Of a stretch of 64,000 nucleotides of DNA, positions 8,214 to 17,838 are shown in pieces; the first letter of the stretch is position 1, and every line of letters begins with the position of its first letter. The DNA is taken from assembly GCF_024160875.1 (NCBI RefSeq), contig NZ_JAIULA010000010.1:1-64000 (forward strand), in the 5' to 3' direction. The stretch comes from Ligilactobacillus ubinensis. GTDB lineage: Bacteria; Bacillota; Bacilli; Lactobacillales; Lactobacillaceae. Under the pieces are notes generated by a model. The model was given only the letters and a program-made list of their open reading frames with translations, made no database searches and had not been told where the DNA came from. The translations under genes were made by a program, and so were the position numbers.

Positions 8214-11200
8214 CTATATATTCAACATATTCTTGCCATTTTGAGCATTAACTGTATTAATACCTTTAATAGCAAGTTGTCCGAATTTAGTTGTATCAAC
8301 ATTGAGATTTAATGTAATGTTTGACGTTTGAGAATTGTCTGAACTTTGATTAGTAAATAATTGTAATCCTTGTAAAAGCCCATTAACAATAGTAGAACCT
8401 AGTTGTTCTAAATTAGTAGTTTGAATCTGACTAGCAGTGTTTGAATTAGTATTTACAGAAGTTTCGAGACTGCTTAAATTAGTATCTGCTGTTAAGGTTG
8501 TTGGCATCTGCAAACCACTAGTAAAGTTTTCACCAATATAACTCATAGCTTCTTTAATCAATTGCAATGTTCTACCTTTGTTGGTCAATGGTAATACCAT
8601 CTCAGTCTTATTTCCTTCCGCAAGAGGGTATAAGTTTTCTTCTGTTACCAATCCCCCATTTTCGTAACCATGACCGTGACCAATTACTGAAAGCATTCCT
8701 GTTGATCCATAACGATGCTTAGCGTAATTAATGCCGGCCAGCATATTATCCCAGCCTTTCCAGATATCGTTATATCCGGATAGGTGATAAGCAGCAAATG
8801 TACCCGGTTTAACTTGTAGTAATCCTTCAGCATTGCCATCGGATAAACCATCATTGCCACCCATAGCCTTTTCATTACCGCCTGATTCGGTGTTAATTTG
8901 TTTTACCCACGCATTTACATACTCATCAGTTGTAGGCAAACTTAATTTAGCCAGAGCTTTTCTTACAGCATCAGTCCAACCAGCGGCTCCAGAACCTTCT
9001 TGCGTACCTATGCCAAATTTCTCTAGAATATTTGAAGCCCAGTCTGTTAATCCATTTTCAAGTGTACCAACTGAGCCTTTAGCTAGTTTAGTTTGAGTAT
9101 CAGTCCAGCCCCAATCGTATGACATGAATTTATCAGCAATATAATCAAGTAACTTTTGTGGATGTGTTACATCTTCTAAAACTGTGTCGAAAGCATCACC
9201 CACTGTGCTTGTAATACCACTGAAAATACTGCTCCAATCAATGTTAGCTAATGCATCTAACCCGCTGAAATCAAAATCAAAACTACCAATGCCAGTTGCA
9301 TAGTGTGGCATGATTTGACTTAATGATTGTTGCGTTTCTGAAGCAGACTTAATTTGGGTCCCTGCAGGCAATGGTAATACTAAGTTTCGTACATCTGGGA
9401 AAATTCCTTGCTTGCCATTAGGTAATTGATATGACTCTCGATAATTAGAACTATTTTCATCGTTGACCATAGCTAATCCACCAGGGTGATTGGCTGTACC
9501 ACTTGCCCAACTAAATAGGCCCCAACTTGTACTTCCGGCACCTAACTTGCTCAAAACCCAATCAATACCATCTTTTATTTTTCCAACTGCTTTTTTGACA
9601 GGATCAATAATATATTTCTTTAAATCTGACATGGCATCTTGTACAAATTGAAATCCACTTCTGATTCCTGAAGCTATATTAGAGCCTAAACCACCAGCAC
9701 CTTGAGTAATAGTAGTCCACGCATCACTCGCATACCCTTTAATGTTTCTAAAATACCCAGGTGTGTTATCTTGCAAATTTTGCCATGCCGTTAATGCCTT
9801 GGTCTTTGCTTGATCGGACATATTACTGATTTTGTCATGAATCGATTGCCATGTGGAATGAGTCCCATCACTAACATTTGACCATGCGTCACTTGTATGA
9901 GATTTAATTGTATCCCAAGCACCGCCTGCTTTATCACGTGCAGTTCCAGCAAGTGAGCCAATGTTTTCTTTGATTGTAGTCCATTTGTCAGAAGTGCTTG
10001 TTTTTAAATCATCCCACGTAGTGCTAGTCTTTTCTTTTAACTTATCCCATGAATCTTTAGCGTTCTTTCTAGCATCTTCCGCCGCATCGCTAATATGTTC
10101 TTTAATTTTCCCCCATTTTTCTTTTGCATCTGTTTTTAAATCATCCCACTTTTGACCCATTGAAGTTTTAAAGCTATCCCATGCCTTAGCTACTTTCTTT
10201 CGATTCTTATCATCGCTTAACCACCATGCTGCTAAAGCAACAACAATGGCAGCAATTGCACTTGCTAGTAAAACAAAAGGATTAGCATCCATGACTACGT
10301 TTAGAGCTGCTTGTCCTACTGCAGCAGCTTTAGACCATCCGCCCCAATTTTTAATAGCTGAAGCGGCTGTAACTAATCCTGACCAGCTCATTTGCGCCAA
10401 TTTTTTCATGCCGCTGACATAGGTCATGAATTCTCCCCAAGTAGCCTTTGATAAATCAATTATGAGTGTTCCAATTTTTGTGAATGATGACCATGTTATA
10501 CTTGCAAGATTCTTAGCATCTGCTACAAAGTTTTGCCAGTTCTGGACCACCAGTTCTTTTGTAACATCTTTTATAGTTTTTAAATTTGTAACTGCTGATT
10601 TTAAATCAGATAGTCCTGTTATTTTACCAAAGAAGTCCATTAATAAATGTTTGTTACCAGATAATATAGTGGCACCGTCTGCTAACTTTCCAACTAGCCC
10701 CACACCTTTGTCTAAACCGCCAGCAACTAATTTAACTGTTAGCATCGTTACAATTGCTTTTGCAACTAATTCAAACGCAGTTTTATGTTTGTCTATAATA
10801 TCTGCTAATCCACTCATAATAGAAGCTAAGTCTTTCATAACTGCAACTATCACACCACCAGTCCACTTTGCTATTGGTTCAAAGAATGAATCCCATATCC
10901 ACTGAAATGCAGGTTTTGCAGCATTAATGATTGAACCAACTAGTTTAAATGCCGCTGCCAAGTCTTCCCACCATTGTGGTAAATATTCTGATATATAGTA
11001 TTTAGCCAATGGTAAAAGAATATTTTTATAGGCCCAATCAATACCATCAAAAACGTCTTTGGTGACAGGTCTTATTGCACTTAATAAATCATCTAACGAT
11101 TGTAGTAATGGCGAGAAATCAAGTTTAGATGACCATTTCACTGTATAATCAGCCATATCTTTTAAAGCACCAAGCATATCATTCACCATGCCTAATAGTG

Positions 11201-13703
11201 TTTTAAAGATTGAGGTACCAGTATTTCCATGCTGCCAAGCCTTATCAAATTGACTAGCAAGGTTTCCAATAACATCAAATACATCGGTAACAATTCCTAA
11301 AATATTTGAGAATATTTTTTCACCAGTTCCATCGTTAAATGCGTTACGGAAAGATGTAGCAATATTATTCAGCAAAACTAATAGTTGATTAGCCACATTA
11401 AGAATTGCTTTGAACATGTCAGTCCCTGCATCACCTTTTTGCCAAGCCTGGTCAAATGCTTTGGCTATATCACCAATAATATCAAATAGCGTAGTTGCTA
11501 ACTTAATAAGACTACTGATTATCTGTTCGCCAAGATTGTTATCATTAAATGCTTGCCTGAACGATGTAGCAACATCATGCAGTAATACTAGTACATCATT
11601 TAATGAGTCAAAAATCGTCTGAATCAACTTAGTACCAGCATTGCCGTGATTCCACGCTTCATCGAACGCTTTACCAATATCGCCAATAATATTCAACATA
11701 TCAGCTAACAATTGAAGCAATAACTCTATTGTTTTTTCGCCAGTACCATTATCCCAAACATGCAAGAATGATGTTCCAACATCTTCTAAGGCACGTTTTA
11801 CTTCTTCCCATGCGTATTTAGCAGCTTCGGTAGCCTCTTTGCCTTTACTATTCCATGCCTCTTGCATAGGATCGAATAACTCACCTAATAGCTTTTTGAA
11901 TTTGTTAACCGTATCTTGTAATCCAGCAAACTGAGTAGTTGGTGTATTAAAATCTAAGCCATCATCATCTGAATCACTATCTGTATCCGTACTTTCAAGA
12001 GATTGTGGTGTATATGTTTCCTTAGATTGTGCATCAGGTTTAGTAAGATCGTTAGATTGATTACTATCAAGCACATTAAGCTCGTCAAAACCTTGTAACG
12101 ATTCTGATAATTCTTCAGCAGCTTTTTTTTGCTCTTCGTAGGATTTTGTAGCAGCCTTGTTAGAAGCAGTAATTTGTTTGTTAGCTTCAGCAACAGCTTC
12201 CTTATTTGCTTTATTAGAAGCGGTGATTTGTTTATTTGCTTCTTTAATAGCTTTAGAAGCACTAGAGCTAGACGAACTTGTATCGTTCATTGCTTTAATT
12301 TGCGAATATAAACTTGAAGCCCCACTCTTAGCAGCACTATTACTCATACCAAATAATGCAGCGGTAAATTGTGCAATATAAGAAGTGGCTTTAGATAATG
12401 CGTTCATCAGTGCATTGACTGCCGGTAAAACATAAGTATAAATTGGATAGAATGCAGTTAGCAGATTTACTTGAATCTGGTTTAAACTACTAGAAAACTG
12501 CGTATTAGTTTTGAAAGCTGATAACATGCCCGTTGCTAACTGTGAAATTCCATTATAAAGCAATCCAAAAACAATTATCTGACCTGGTAAAAATGCAAGC
12601 TGCATTCTTATACCGTTAATCACGCCAGAATAATCTTTGCTAGAACGTGAAGCCATGTTCATTGACGACTCACTATCTTTACCAAATGTTTTCATGCTAC
12701 TGCTTGCACTACTAATAGCAGATTTTATTTTATTGAAGAAATTGCCAAACTTTCCACCTGACATCTTGCTCATGTTCATGCTTGCACGACTAGCAGCACT
12801 ACCCATTTCGTTCATGTAGGTAGCTGCTCTACGTGCATTTGTACTATCTTGATTTAGCTCTGTATTCAGCGTTCCTACAACGTTGCTAAGCGCTGCCCCA
12901 CGTTTTTCTACATAAGTATACGCATCATTTAAGCTATCACTAGATGAAATGAGTTTGTTCATTTTTTCTCGCGTGCCAATGATTGCCCGTTCAACTTTAG
13001 CATAACTATTAGCCCACTTATCATTTTGCATTGAATTTGGTGTTTGTTGCATTTCCTTTAGTTGTGCACTTAATCTAGTTAAATCTTTCCGATAGGCTTC
13101 TATCTTAACTTCATTCTGGTCCATCGCTTTAGCGATACGTTGTAGCGATTCAGGAACTGCATTAAACTCGCCTTTCATTGCTTGTGCTAATGCTTTAGCT
13201 TGGTTTTGATAACGTGTCATTTGTGCTTGCGCTGTAGCTATTTGGCTATCAAACTTAACACCTTCGGAGCCGTTTCGCTGTGCGGTACTCAATGAACTCT
13301 TTTGACCTATTAAATCATTCATCTTAGCTTGAGCTGCTCTAGCTTGTTGCATCTTAGCGTTAATTTCGGCTATTACGGCCTGTAAATCTGTACCGACTTG
13401 CTGTTTCGTTCCACTAAACATTTTGCCCGCATTTAAGCTAATTTTTTCTGACCCAGTACGTGCACCTTCAGATATTTTGCTGAATGATTCAGTAACTGTT
13501 TGTCCGACCTGTCGAATTTCTTCTTGAATTTTACGCAATCCTTCAGATAAATCCATTGCCTGTTCAGTTTTTTGCATCGATTGTTGGGCTGTAGTAGCTG
13601 TTAAATCGCCAAACTGTTGAAATGTTTCTTGCATTTTTTGAAGCTGTTCTTTTACATTACTCCAATCAACCTTAAATATCGTTTCAAGGCTTTCAAGTTC
13701 CAT
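8214..13703 (-). CDS. Tape measure protein with C-terminal lytic transglycosylase domain
   Basis: 1829 residues, the largest gene. N-terminal coiled coils (about 1-330), a hydrophobic segment near 370-400, and a linker rich in Ser/Ala/Lys/Asn. About 630-860 holds three to four tandem repeats of about 60 residues, each with an A-W-x-x-G-(N/D)-(A/T)-G-T core. About 1170-1340 holds Trp-spaced 11-residue-type repeats (D-x-W-x-x-(L/I)-K). About 1590-1690 is an SLT-type lysozyme-like domain with N-T-E-S-G-G (catalytic Glu) and G-L-L-Q-V-K-P. It sets tail length and helps DNA pass the wall. The first codons overlap the end of the gpT frame by 11 nt. Confidence 0.9.
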   Translation of the reverse strand: MELESLETIFKVDWSNVKEQLQKMQETFQQFGDLTATTAQQSMQKTEQAMDLSEGLRKIQEEIRQVGQTVTESFSKISEGARTGSEKISLNAGKMFSGTKQQVGTDLQAVIAEINAKMQQARAAQAKMNDLIGQKSSLSTAQRNGSEGVKFDSQIATAQAQMTRYQNQAKALAQAMKGEFNAVPESLQRIAKAMDQNEVKIEAYRKDLTRLSAQLKEMQQTPNSMQNDKWANSYAKVERAIIGTREKMNKLISSSDSLNDAYTYVEKRGAALSNVVGTLNTELNQDSTNARRAATYMNEMGSAASRASMNMSKMSGGKFGNFFNKIKSAISSASSSMKTFGKDSESSMNMASRSSKDYSGVINGIRMQLAFLPGQIIVFGLLYNGISQLATGMLSAFKTNTQFSSSLNQIQVNLLTAFYPIYTYVLPAVNALMNALSKATSYIAQFTAALFGMSNSAAKSGASSLYSQIKAMNDTSSSSSSASKAIKEANKQITASNKANKEAVAEANKQITASNKAATKSYEEQKKAAEELSESLQGFDELNVLDSNQSNDLTKPDAQSKETYTPQSLESTDTDSDSDDDGLDFNTPTTQFAGLQDTVNKFKKLLGELFDPMQEAWNSKGKEATEAAKYAWEEVKRALEDVGTSFLHVWDNGTGEKTIELLLQLLADMLNIIGDIGKAFDEAWNHGNAGTKLIQTIFDSLNDVLVLLHDVATSFRQAFNDNNLGEQIISSLIKLATTLFDIIGDIAKAFDQAWQKGDAGTDMFKAILNVANQLLVLLNNIATSFRNAFNDGTGEKIFSNILGIVTDVFDVIGNLASQFDKAWQHGNTGTSIFKTLLGMVNDMLGALKDMADYTVKWSSKLDFSPLLQSLDDLLSAIRPVTKDVFDGIDWAYKNILLPLAKYYISEYLPQWWEDLAAAFKLVGSIINAAKPAFQWIWDSFFEPIAKWTGGVIVAVMKDLASIMSGLADIIDKHKTAFELVAKAIVTMLTVKLVAGGLDKGVGLVGKLADGATILSGNKHLLMDFFGKITGLSDLKSAVTNLKTIKDVTKELVVQNWQNFVADAKNLASITWSSFTKIGTLIIDLSKATWGEFMTYVSGMKKLAQMSWSGLVTAASAIKNWGGWSKAAAVGQAALNVVMDANPFVLLASAIAAIVVALAAWWLSDDKNRKKVAKAWDSFKTSMGQKWDDLKTDAKEKWGKIKEHISDAAEDARKNAKDSWDKLKEKTSTTWDDLKTSTSDKWTTIKENIGSLAGTARDKAGGAWDTIKSHTSDAWSNVSDGTHSTWQSIHDKISNMSDQAKTKALTAWQNLQDNTPGYFRNIKGYASDAWTTITQGAGGLGSNIASGIRSGFQFVQDAMSDLKKYIIDPVKKAVGKIKDGIDWVLSKLGAGSTSWGLFSWASGTANHPGGLAMVNDENSSNYRESYQLPNGKQGIFPDVRNLVLPLPAGTQIKSASETQQSLSQIMPHYATGIGSFDFDFSGLDALANIDWSSIFSGITSTVGDAFDTVLEDVTHPQKLLDYIADKFMSYDWGWTDTQTKLAKGSVGTLENGLTDWASNILEKFGIGTQEGSGAAGWTDAVRKALAKLSLPTTDEYVNAWVKQINTESGGNEKAMGGNDGLSDGNAEGLLQVKPGTFAAYHLSGYNDIWKGWDNMLAGINYAKHRYGSTGMLSVIGHGHGYENGGLVTEENLYPLAEGNKTEMVLPLTNKGRTLQLIKEAMSYIGENFTSGLQMPTTLTADTNLSSLETSVNTNSNTASQIQTTNLEQLGSTIVNGLLQGLQLFTNQSSDNSQTSNITLNLNVDTTKFGQLAIKGINTVNAQNGKNMLNI

Positions 13704-14142
13704 GCTCTGTTCCCCCTTTCTTTAGTTTGTTAAATGCTTTAACTCTTGCTGCTTGAGCCATTAATTGCATCTGATCTTTTTTCCATTCAGGTGCTTGTTC
13801 AGCTTGCTTTTGTTTTTCGTCTCTCAAGAATGGATAAGCTTCTTCTGGCTTAGGCATCTTGTTAGGGTCATTAAACGCAAAAGCAATTAGATTGGCTTGC
13901 TGATGATCCATCATAGCTCTAAATTTCATTTCATCTATTCGATTCTTTCTATTAGCAAGGGTTTGTATCATAACTTCTTTGAAGCTCATACCCCAAAATC
14001 TTTCAGCGTCCACACCATACTGAACAGCAACTGGATATAAATCTTCTATCAAATCCGTTACATTGCTATACGTTTTTGTGTTTCCACTTATTTCTCCAGT
14101 TGTAATACCGAATTGGTCTTGGATTGCGTGACCTTTTTGCCG
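13693..14142 (-). CDS. Tail assembly chaperone gpT part, made by -1 frameshift from gpG
   Basis: This frame has no convincing start of its own: the first usable codon in the conserved part is TTG 14052 with no ribosome site. The frame is open without stops all the way from the slippery site at 14142-14148, so a -1 frameshift in the upstream gpG gene yields a gpG-T fusion of about 254 residues. The T part is helical and charged, with N-R-K-N-R-I-D-E-M. As in lambda gpG/gpGT, the fusion should bind tail-tube subunits and the tape measure during tail assembly. It ends by overlapping the tape-measure start. Confidence 0.85.
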   Translation of the reverse strand, partial: RQKGHAIQDQFGITTGEISGNTKTYSNVTDLIEDLYPVAVQYGVDAERFWGMSFKEVMIQTLANRKNRIDEMKFRAMMDHQQANLIAFAFNDPNKMPKPEEAYPFLRDEKQKQAEQAPEWKKDQMQLMAQAARVKAFNKLKKGGTEHGT

Positions 14143-14456
14143 AAAAAACCTGATTCTTGTAAAACTTCACTAATTACAGTAATTAAATCTATGGGCGAAT
14201 TTCCAGCTTGTAAGAATTTTTCAAACGCTTGAGCTATCTTTTCATCAGTGACACCATGTACTTGATTTGCACCTTGCAAGAATATCAAACAATCCTTAAT
14301 TGATGGCATTTTTGCACCATCACCATCCATAAAAAGGCTCATTAGTGAGCGATTTCCTAAACGCGCCTCGATAGCTACCATGTCCTGAGTAGTAAGTTTA
14401 AGTTCTAATGTTAAATCTCCCAATTGGAATTCTTTCATTGCTTTCTTTGTTGCCAT
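14088..14456 (-). CDS. Tail assembly chaperone gpG
   Basis: 122 residues, helical, starting M-A-T-K-K. It lies between the tail-tube gene and the tape measure, the invariant place of the tail chaperone. Codons 103-105 (GGT TTT TTC) contain the slippery heptamer that diverts some ribosomes into gpT. Normal termination is at TAA 14088. The protein binds the tape measure during tail assembly and is absent from the virion. Confidence 0.85.
   Translation of the reverse strand: MATKKAMKEFQLGDLTLELKLTTQDMVAIEARLGNRSLMSLFMDGDGAKMPSIKDCLIFLQGANQVHGVTDEKIAQAFEKFLQAGNSPIDLITVISEVLQESGFFGKKVTQSKTNSVLQLEK
14142..14148 (-). other. Programmed -1 ribosomal frameshift site (T TTT TTC)
   Basis: On the minus strand the heptamer is in frame as T_TTT_TTC, a canonical X_XXY_YYZ slippery site. 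The -1 frame continues open for 149 codons to 13693. Its position, just before the end of the tail chaperone gene and upstream of the tape measure, is the conserved one in siphophages. Confidence 0.85.
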
Positions 14457-14538
14457 TTCTTTTATTCCTCCTATTTTCGTTTCACATTATCTCGTCTCTG
14501 TTTTAATAAATTATGATTCTGGATAATACGTTGTTGTT

Positions 14539-15003
14539 TTAGCTTCCACTTGTTCCTGTACTGGGTGCGGTGAAGTCAGGCCCATCTGAAACAACTACGG
14601 TAATGGTGAAATCAATTGCACCGTTTACAGCAGCTTGAGCAGTTGCCAAAGTGAATGACCCGCTAAATGTAGCTGCCATTCCGTCTGGGTAAGTCACTTT
14701 CCAGTCGTAGATAGTTTTGCCATCAGCTTTAGAAATTAAAGCACTGAAGTTTGATGTTTTGTAAACTGTCGTAAACGCCAAGTTAGACACACTTTGCAAT
14801 CCAGCTACACTCTTTTTTGAATCATCATCCAAAGCAGTAACATCAATCGTTTGTGGCGACCCACCAATAGCAGGCACTGTTTTAACACCTGCTACAGTAG
14901 TAAAAGAAGTTGCTCCATGTGCTGCATAAGAAAGTGTAGTTCCTTGTGCGGACAGACCCTCAATTGACGCGTCTGCAAATTTTTGTAAATCAATTTTAAA
15001 CAT
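14539..15003 (-). CDS. Major tail (tube) protein with N-terminal Prp-type motif
   Basis: 154 residues, beta-rich, Thr/Ser/Ala-rich, of the size of siphophage tube proteins, located between the tail terminator and chaperone genes. It polymerises into the tail tube. The first ten residues contain I-D-L-Q-K-F-A-D, closely matching the ribosomal protein L27 leader motif cut by the cysteine protease Prp (cut after the Phe-Ala). The phage encodes a Prp homologue at 21824, so N-terminal processing is likely. The start has a GGAGGAATAATT ribosome site. Confidence 0.85.
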   Translation of the reverse strand: MFKIDLQKFADASIEGLSAQGTTLSYAAHGATSFTTVAGVKTVPAIGGSPQTIDVTALDDDSKKSVAGLQSVSNLAFTTVYKTSNFSALISKADGKTIYDWKVTYPDGMAATFSGSFTLATAQAAVNGAIDFTITVVVSDGPDFTAPSTGTSGS

Positions 15004-15016
15004 TAATTATTCCTCC

Positions 15017-15382
15017 TTATTTTTCATATACTCGTCCGGTTTCGTTATCTACGATTCCGGTAAATTTAATAAATACACGCGATATTCCACTCAAATTTTC
15101 GTCTCCAATGTCATTAGAAAAACCCATAGCACCAAATAATGCTGTGAGCTGATTAGTAATATCTGTTAAACTGCCCGAGTTGGTAAATAAATCAACAGTA
15201 ATCGTCCATTTCGTTAGACTTTCATTCATTTGCCCATCTCTGAAATATGAGTTGTGAGCAGTTGAATAAATAGCCGTTGGATAAACTGTAAAGGTATCTG
15301 GGTAACTTGTTGTAACAAGCTTTATATCCGTAACTGACTTAATAGTCTTATACGCTATTGTTTTGACATTAATGATATCCAA
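15017..15382 (-). CDS. Tail terminator-like protein
   Basis: 121 residues, alternating beta and alpha, no signal or membrane segment. It sits between the HK97 gp10-type protein and the tail tube gene, where the tail terminator or minor capsid protein is encoded in this phage group. It would cap the finished tube and join it to the head. The assignment is by order and size, not by a motif. Confidence 0.65.
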   Translation of the reverse strand: MDIINVKTIAYKTIKSVTDIKLVTTSYPDTFTVYPTAIYSTAHNSYFRDGQMNESLTKWTITVDLFTNSGSLTDITNQLTALFGAMGFSNDIGDENLSGISRVFIKFTGIVDNETGRVYEK

Positions 15383-15964
15383 CTACTCACCTCCTAATTC
15401 ATTATGCAAAGCTGTATTAATTCGATTAGAAACAATATCATCAGCCTCATTTGAGACCTTTCTTATTGAAGGCATAATAAAAGGCCGTGCTATTTGACCA
15501 TTTGAGGGATACCAGTAAGAATCACCGATTTTTATACGTTTCATACCATACATTCTTAAGTCACCGGATTTAGCTTCTGGTATAAGCCAAGGACCTTGCT
15601 TGTATACTGGAGCAAAGCCTTCAGGCAAATCTTTTGGAGAGTTTTCACCATTTAAACCTGTTCCTAGTTCTCTGAACCACGCAACATCGTTGTCTGATCG
15701 AAGACTGCCGGTTTTTTCACCGTCGCTAGCTGACCAAAGTCTCCCAACTATTTTGCCGTCTTTTTCAATCACTTCATATTTCAAGCTACGCGCTAACTCA
15801 CCGGTTCCGTGTTTAACAGAAGATTGAAGCTCTCTGACTGCATATCCTCGTGTCTTTTCCACTACATCAAATGCACCGTCCCAGATAGCATCCTTATAAA
15901 TTTCGGGTAGCTTTTGTAGCTTAGCAACAAGCTTATCCATACTCTTAATTTCGATTTCAGCCAT
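15383..15964 (-). CDS. HK97 gp10-type neck/tail connector protein
   Basis: 193 residues from ATG 15964. That start overlaps the previous stop by 8 nt and is preferred to an upstream TTG at 15982. The pattern of an N-terminal helix (K-S-M-D-K-L-V-A-K-L), a central A-V-R-E-L-Q segment and a C-terminal R-P-F-I-M-P-S-I matches the HK97 gp10 family, which forms part of the head-tail joint. It is longer than usual because of an insertion of about 60 residues in the middle (about 85-140). Confidence 0.8.
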   Translation of the reverse strand: MAEIEIKSMDKLVAKLQKLPEIYKDAIWDGAFDVVEKTRGYAVRELQSSVKHGTGELARSLKYEVIEKDGKIVGRLWSASDGEKTGSLRSDNDVAWFRELGTGLNGENSPKDLPEGFAPVYKQGPWLIPEAKSGDLRMYGMKRIKIGDSYWYPSNGQIARPFIMPSIRKVSNEADDIVSNRINTALHNELGGE

Positions 15965-16304
15965 TTTGATCACGCTTCTCAAGAGTTATATTTTTGTGAG
16001 TTGAATATGTCTGAATCTGATTAATCAAGTAATCCGGTTCAACTGTTTTGGCTGCGTTTAAGCAAACGCCCCAGTTCTCGCTTTCGTTCTCATTAAGCAC
16101 ATTGCCTTGGTACTTGCATGACTTAATGTATTTAAGCTGCTTGCCCCACACCTGTGCGTTGACTTGACCGCCAGCACTTTGGATATTCATTTTAATTTCA
16201 ATTGGATCTGACCAACCACCTGTGATAATATTGCCCTCATCGTCAACTGTCTGCTGTGGCTTTCTAACATAGACGGTAGTCAAATCTCCAAGTCTTAATC
16301 TCAT
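15957..16304 (-). CDS. Head-tail joining protein (head closure type)
   Basis: 115 residues starting M-R-L-R-L-G-D-L, beta-rich, of the size and order of SPP1 gp16 / HK97 gp9-like head-closure proteins. The start overlaps the stop of the upstream connector gene by 4 nt, indicating translational coupling. It would seal the portal after packaging and provide the docking surface for the tail. Confidence 0.75.
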   Translation of the reverse strand: MRLRLGDLTTVYVRKPQQTVDDEGNIITGGWSDPIEIKMNIQSAGGQVNAQVWGKQLKYIKSCKYQGNVLNENESENWGVCLNAAKTVEPDYLINQIQTYSTHKNITLEKRDQNG

Positions 16305-16630
16305 GAAAATCCCCTCACTTTACCAACTCTGTATGGTGTAAGTGCAGCCAGAATGTTTGCTGGAATACCAGTTTCAAATGTCTGCGATACACCGCCTTCT
16401 GACCGAGCAGTTTCGCCCTCGTTAGCTTGTTGATTGTACATAACAATTGCTAAACGCTTAGCTTGAATTAGAATTTGTGTAGTAAAGTCAGTGCGGTTAG
16501 TGTAATCGAGACACATTTGAATAGCATCATCAAACATATCAGAAACTACTACTGCATCATCTGAATCAGCAGTCACTCCTAATCGTGCGTACAATTTAGT
16601 AAGTTGCCCCGCCTTATCTGGTATTGCCAT
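16301..16630 (-). CDS. Head-tail connector (gp6-like adaptor)
   Basis: 109 residues, all-helical, with the pattern of phage gp6-like adaptor proteins (C-L-D-Y-T-N-R-x-D near residue 40, N-Q-Q-A-N-E-G). It docks below the portal ring. It is the first gene after the capsid and a small ORF, and overlaps the next connector by 4 nt. Confidence 0.8.
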   Translation of the reverse strand: MAIPDKAGQLTKLYARLGVTADSDDAVVVSDMFDDAIQMCLDYTNRTDFTTQILIQAKRLAIVMYNQQANEGETARSEGGVSQTFETGIPANILAALTPYRVGKVRGFS

Positions 16631-16642
16631 TAACTGTCACCT

Positions 16643-16795
16643 CTATTTCTTTACTGCCTGTTTTTCCTTCTTGTCTGAATCCAGGCAAACAAAAAGCTCA
16701 TCATTGAAATGTTTTTGTTCAATGACAAGCTCTTCGCCTTTTTCATACCTTTTTCCATTGTACCTAATGGCTATATTCTTTACTTTAGCTTTCAT
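16643..16795 (-). CDS. Small 50-residue phage protein between capsid and connector
   Basis: ATG 16795 to TAG 16643, preceded by GAGGTGC as a ribosome site. It is a basic N-terminus followed by a strand-rich core (Y-N-G-K-R-Y-E-K-G-E-E-L). Such tiny proteins are commonly encoded after the capsid gene in lactobacillus phages. It starts 12 nt after the capsid stop and fills the gap exactly. Function unknown. Confidence 0.7.
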   Translation of the reverse strand: MKAKVKNIAIRYNGKRYEKGEELVIEQKHFNDELFVCLDSDKKEKQAVKK

Positions 16796-16807
16796 TTAAA
16801 GCACCTC

Positions 16808-17818
16808 TTAAGCTAAAACCTGTGCTTGAAATACTTCATCAGCAGCGGCAAATGCAGGCAATGCAACAGCAGAAGCCTTTTCCCATGTACCGATCGGATC
16901 GTGTGATTCTGTGTAAATCATGTCATACACATTACCAACTGAACTTACTTGAGCTGAACCGTTAAATTGTGCTAATTCTTCTGGAGTTGGTCCAAACACT
17001 TTGTTGCCTAATGGGTCATCATTCATCAATACGATGCGATTTTCAGGGAAGTAACGATATGATTTACCTGAACCATCTTTATACTTTTGATCGTATGTGC
17101 GAATAATTGGTAAGCCTTGTAATTGCATAAATGCATCAAAATCAGCTTGGCCAAGTGCACGTGTTGAAGTACCGAAGATTGCTTGCAACACTTTAGCATT
17201 AGTGGTAATAGCACGATATACTTTGCGACTTGTCAAAGCACGTGTAGGAGTAATATCCAATGCGTCGCACCAACGTGTAATGTCCCCTAAAATATCAGCA
17301 GTATCTGTATCCCATAAAGATGTCCCAGATAAAGCTTCTTGATGTGAAGCGGGAACACCATAATCAAGTGGGATGCTCAATTTTCCGTTTTCATCAGCTA
17401 GAGTAGTTTTCCCTGTTGCTAGTACTTCCATAGCTGTTTTTTCAACACGTGCTAACACCCCTTGATTAAGTACATCAAAGTCATTGAACACATGTTGTTT
17501 TAGGTATGCTGCTTCTGCTGGTGTTCGTGGGTTAAGCAAAGCATACAAATCTTGTTCTTTAATCTGCATTTTGCGTTTGATTAAAGCCAATTCAATAACT
17601 TTTTCTGAAGCTGAACGGCTACCAATTTCTGCTTCTGCATCAAATGCGGCCACAGAAGCAATAATTGGTGTTCTATTCATCCGATTAAGCACGTCAACGG
17701 TCAATGAATTAACCTTAGTAGCTGGGAATAATTCATCACCTAAAAATGGTGCATACTGGCGATTTAAAGAATAATCAATTAAATCGTGTTGTGAAAATAA
17801 ATCTCCGATTGTTGTCAT
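16808..17818 (-). CDS. Major capsid protein (capsid protein E type)
   Basis: 336 residues, HK97-fold capsid of the E family: N-terminal arm, E-loop, spine helix and A domain, with conserved-looking L-F-P-A-T-K-V near residue 31 and R-Y-F-P-E-N-R-I-V-L near 250. Unlike the scaffold and tail tube of this phage, it has no Prp motif at its start. It assembles the icosahedral head around the scaffold. A good ribosome site (GGAGGAATTTAATTT) precedes the ATG. Confidence 0.9.
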   Translation of the reverse strand: MTTIGDLFSQHDLIDYSLNRQYAPFLGDELFPATKVNSLTVDVLNRMNRTPIIASVAAFDAEAEIGSRSASEKVIELALIKRKMQIKEQDLYALLNPRTPAEAAYLKQHVFNDFDVLNQGVLARVEKTAMEVLATGKTTLADENGKLSIPLDYGVPASHQEALSGTSLWDTDTADILGDITRWCDALDITPTRALTSRKVYRAITTNAKVLQAIFGTSTRALGQADFDAFMQLQGLPIIRTYDQKYKDGSGKSYRYFPENRIVLMNDDPLGNKVFGPTPEELAQFNGSAQVSSVGNVYDMIYTESHDPIGTWEKASAVALPAFAAADEVFQAQVLA

Positions 17819-17838
17819 AAATTAAATTCCTCCTTTGA

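Noticed and set aside
10426-10905. 159-residue plus-strand ORF inside the tape measure gene
   Set aside because: Reverse shadow of a repetitive coding region; no ribosome site and low-complexity composition.
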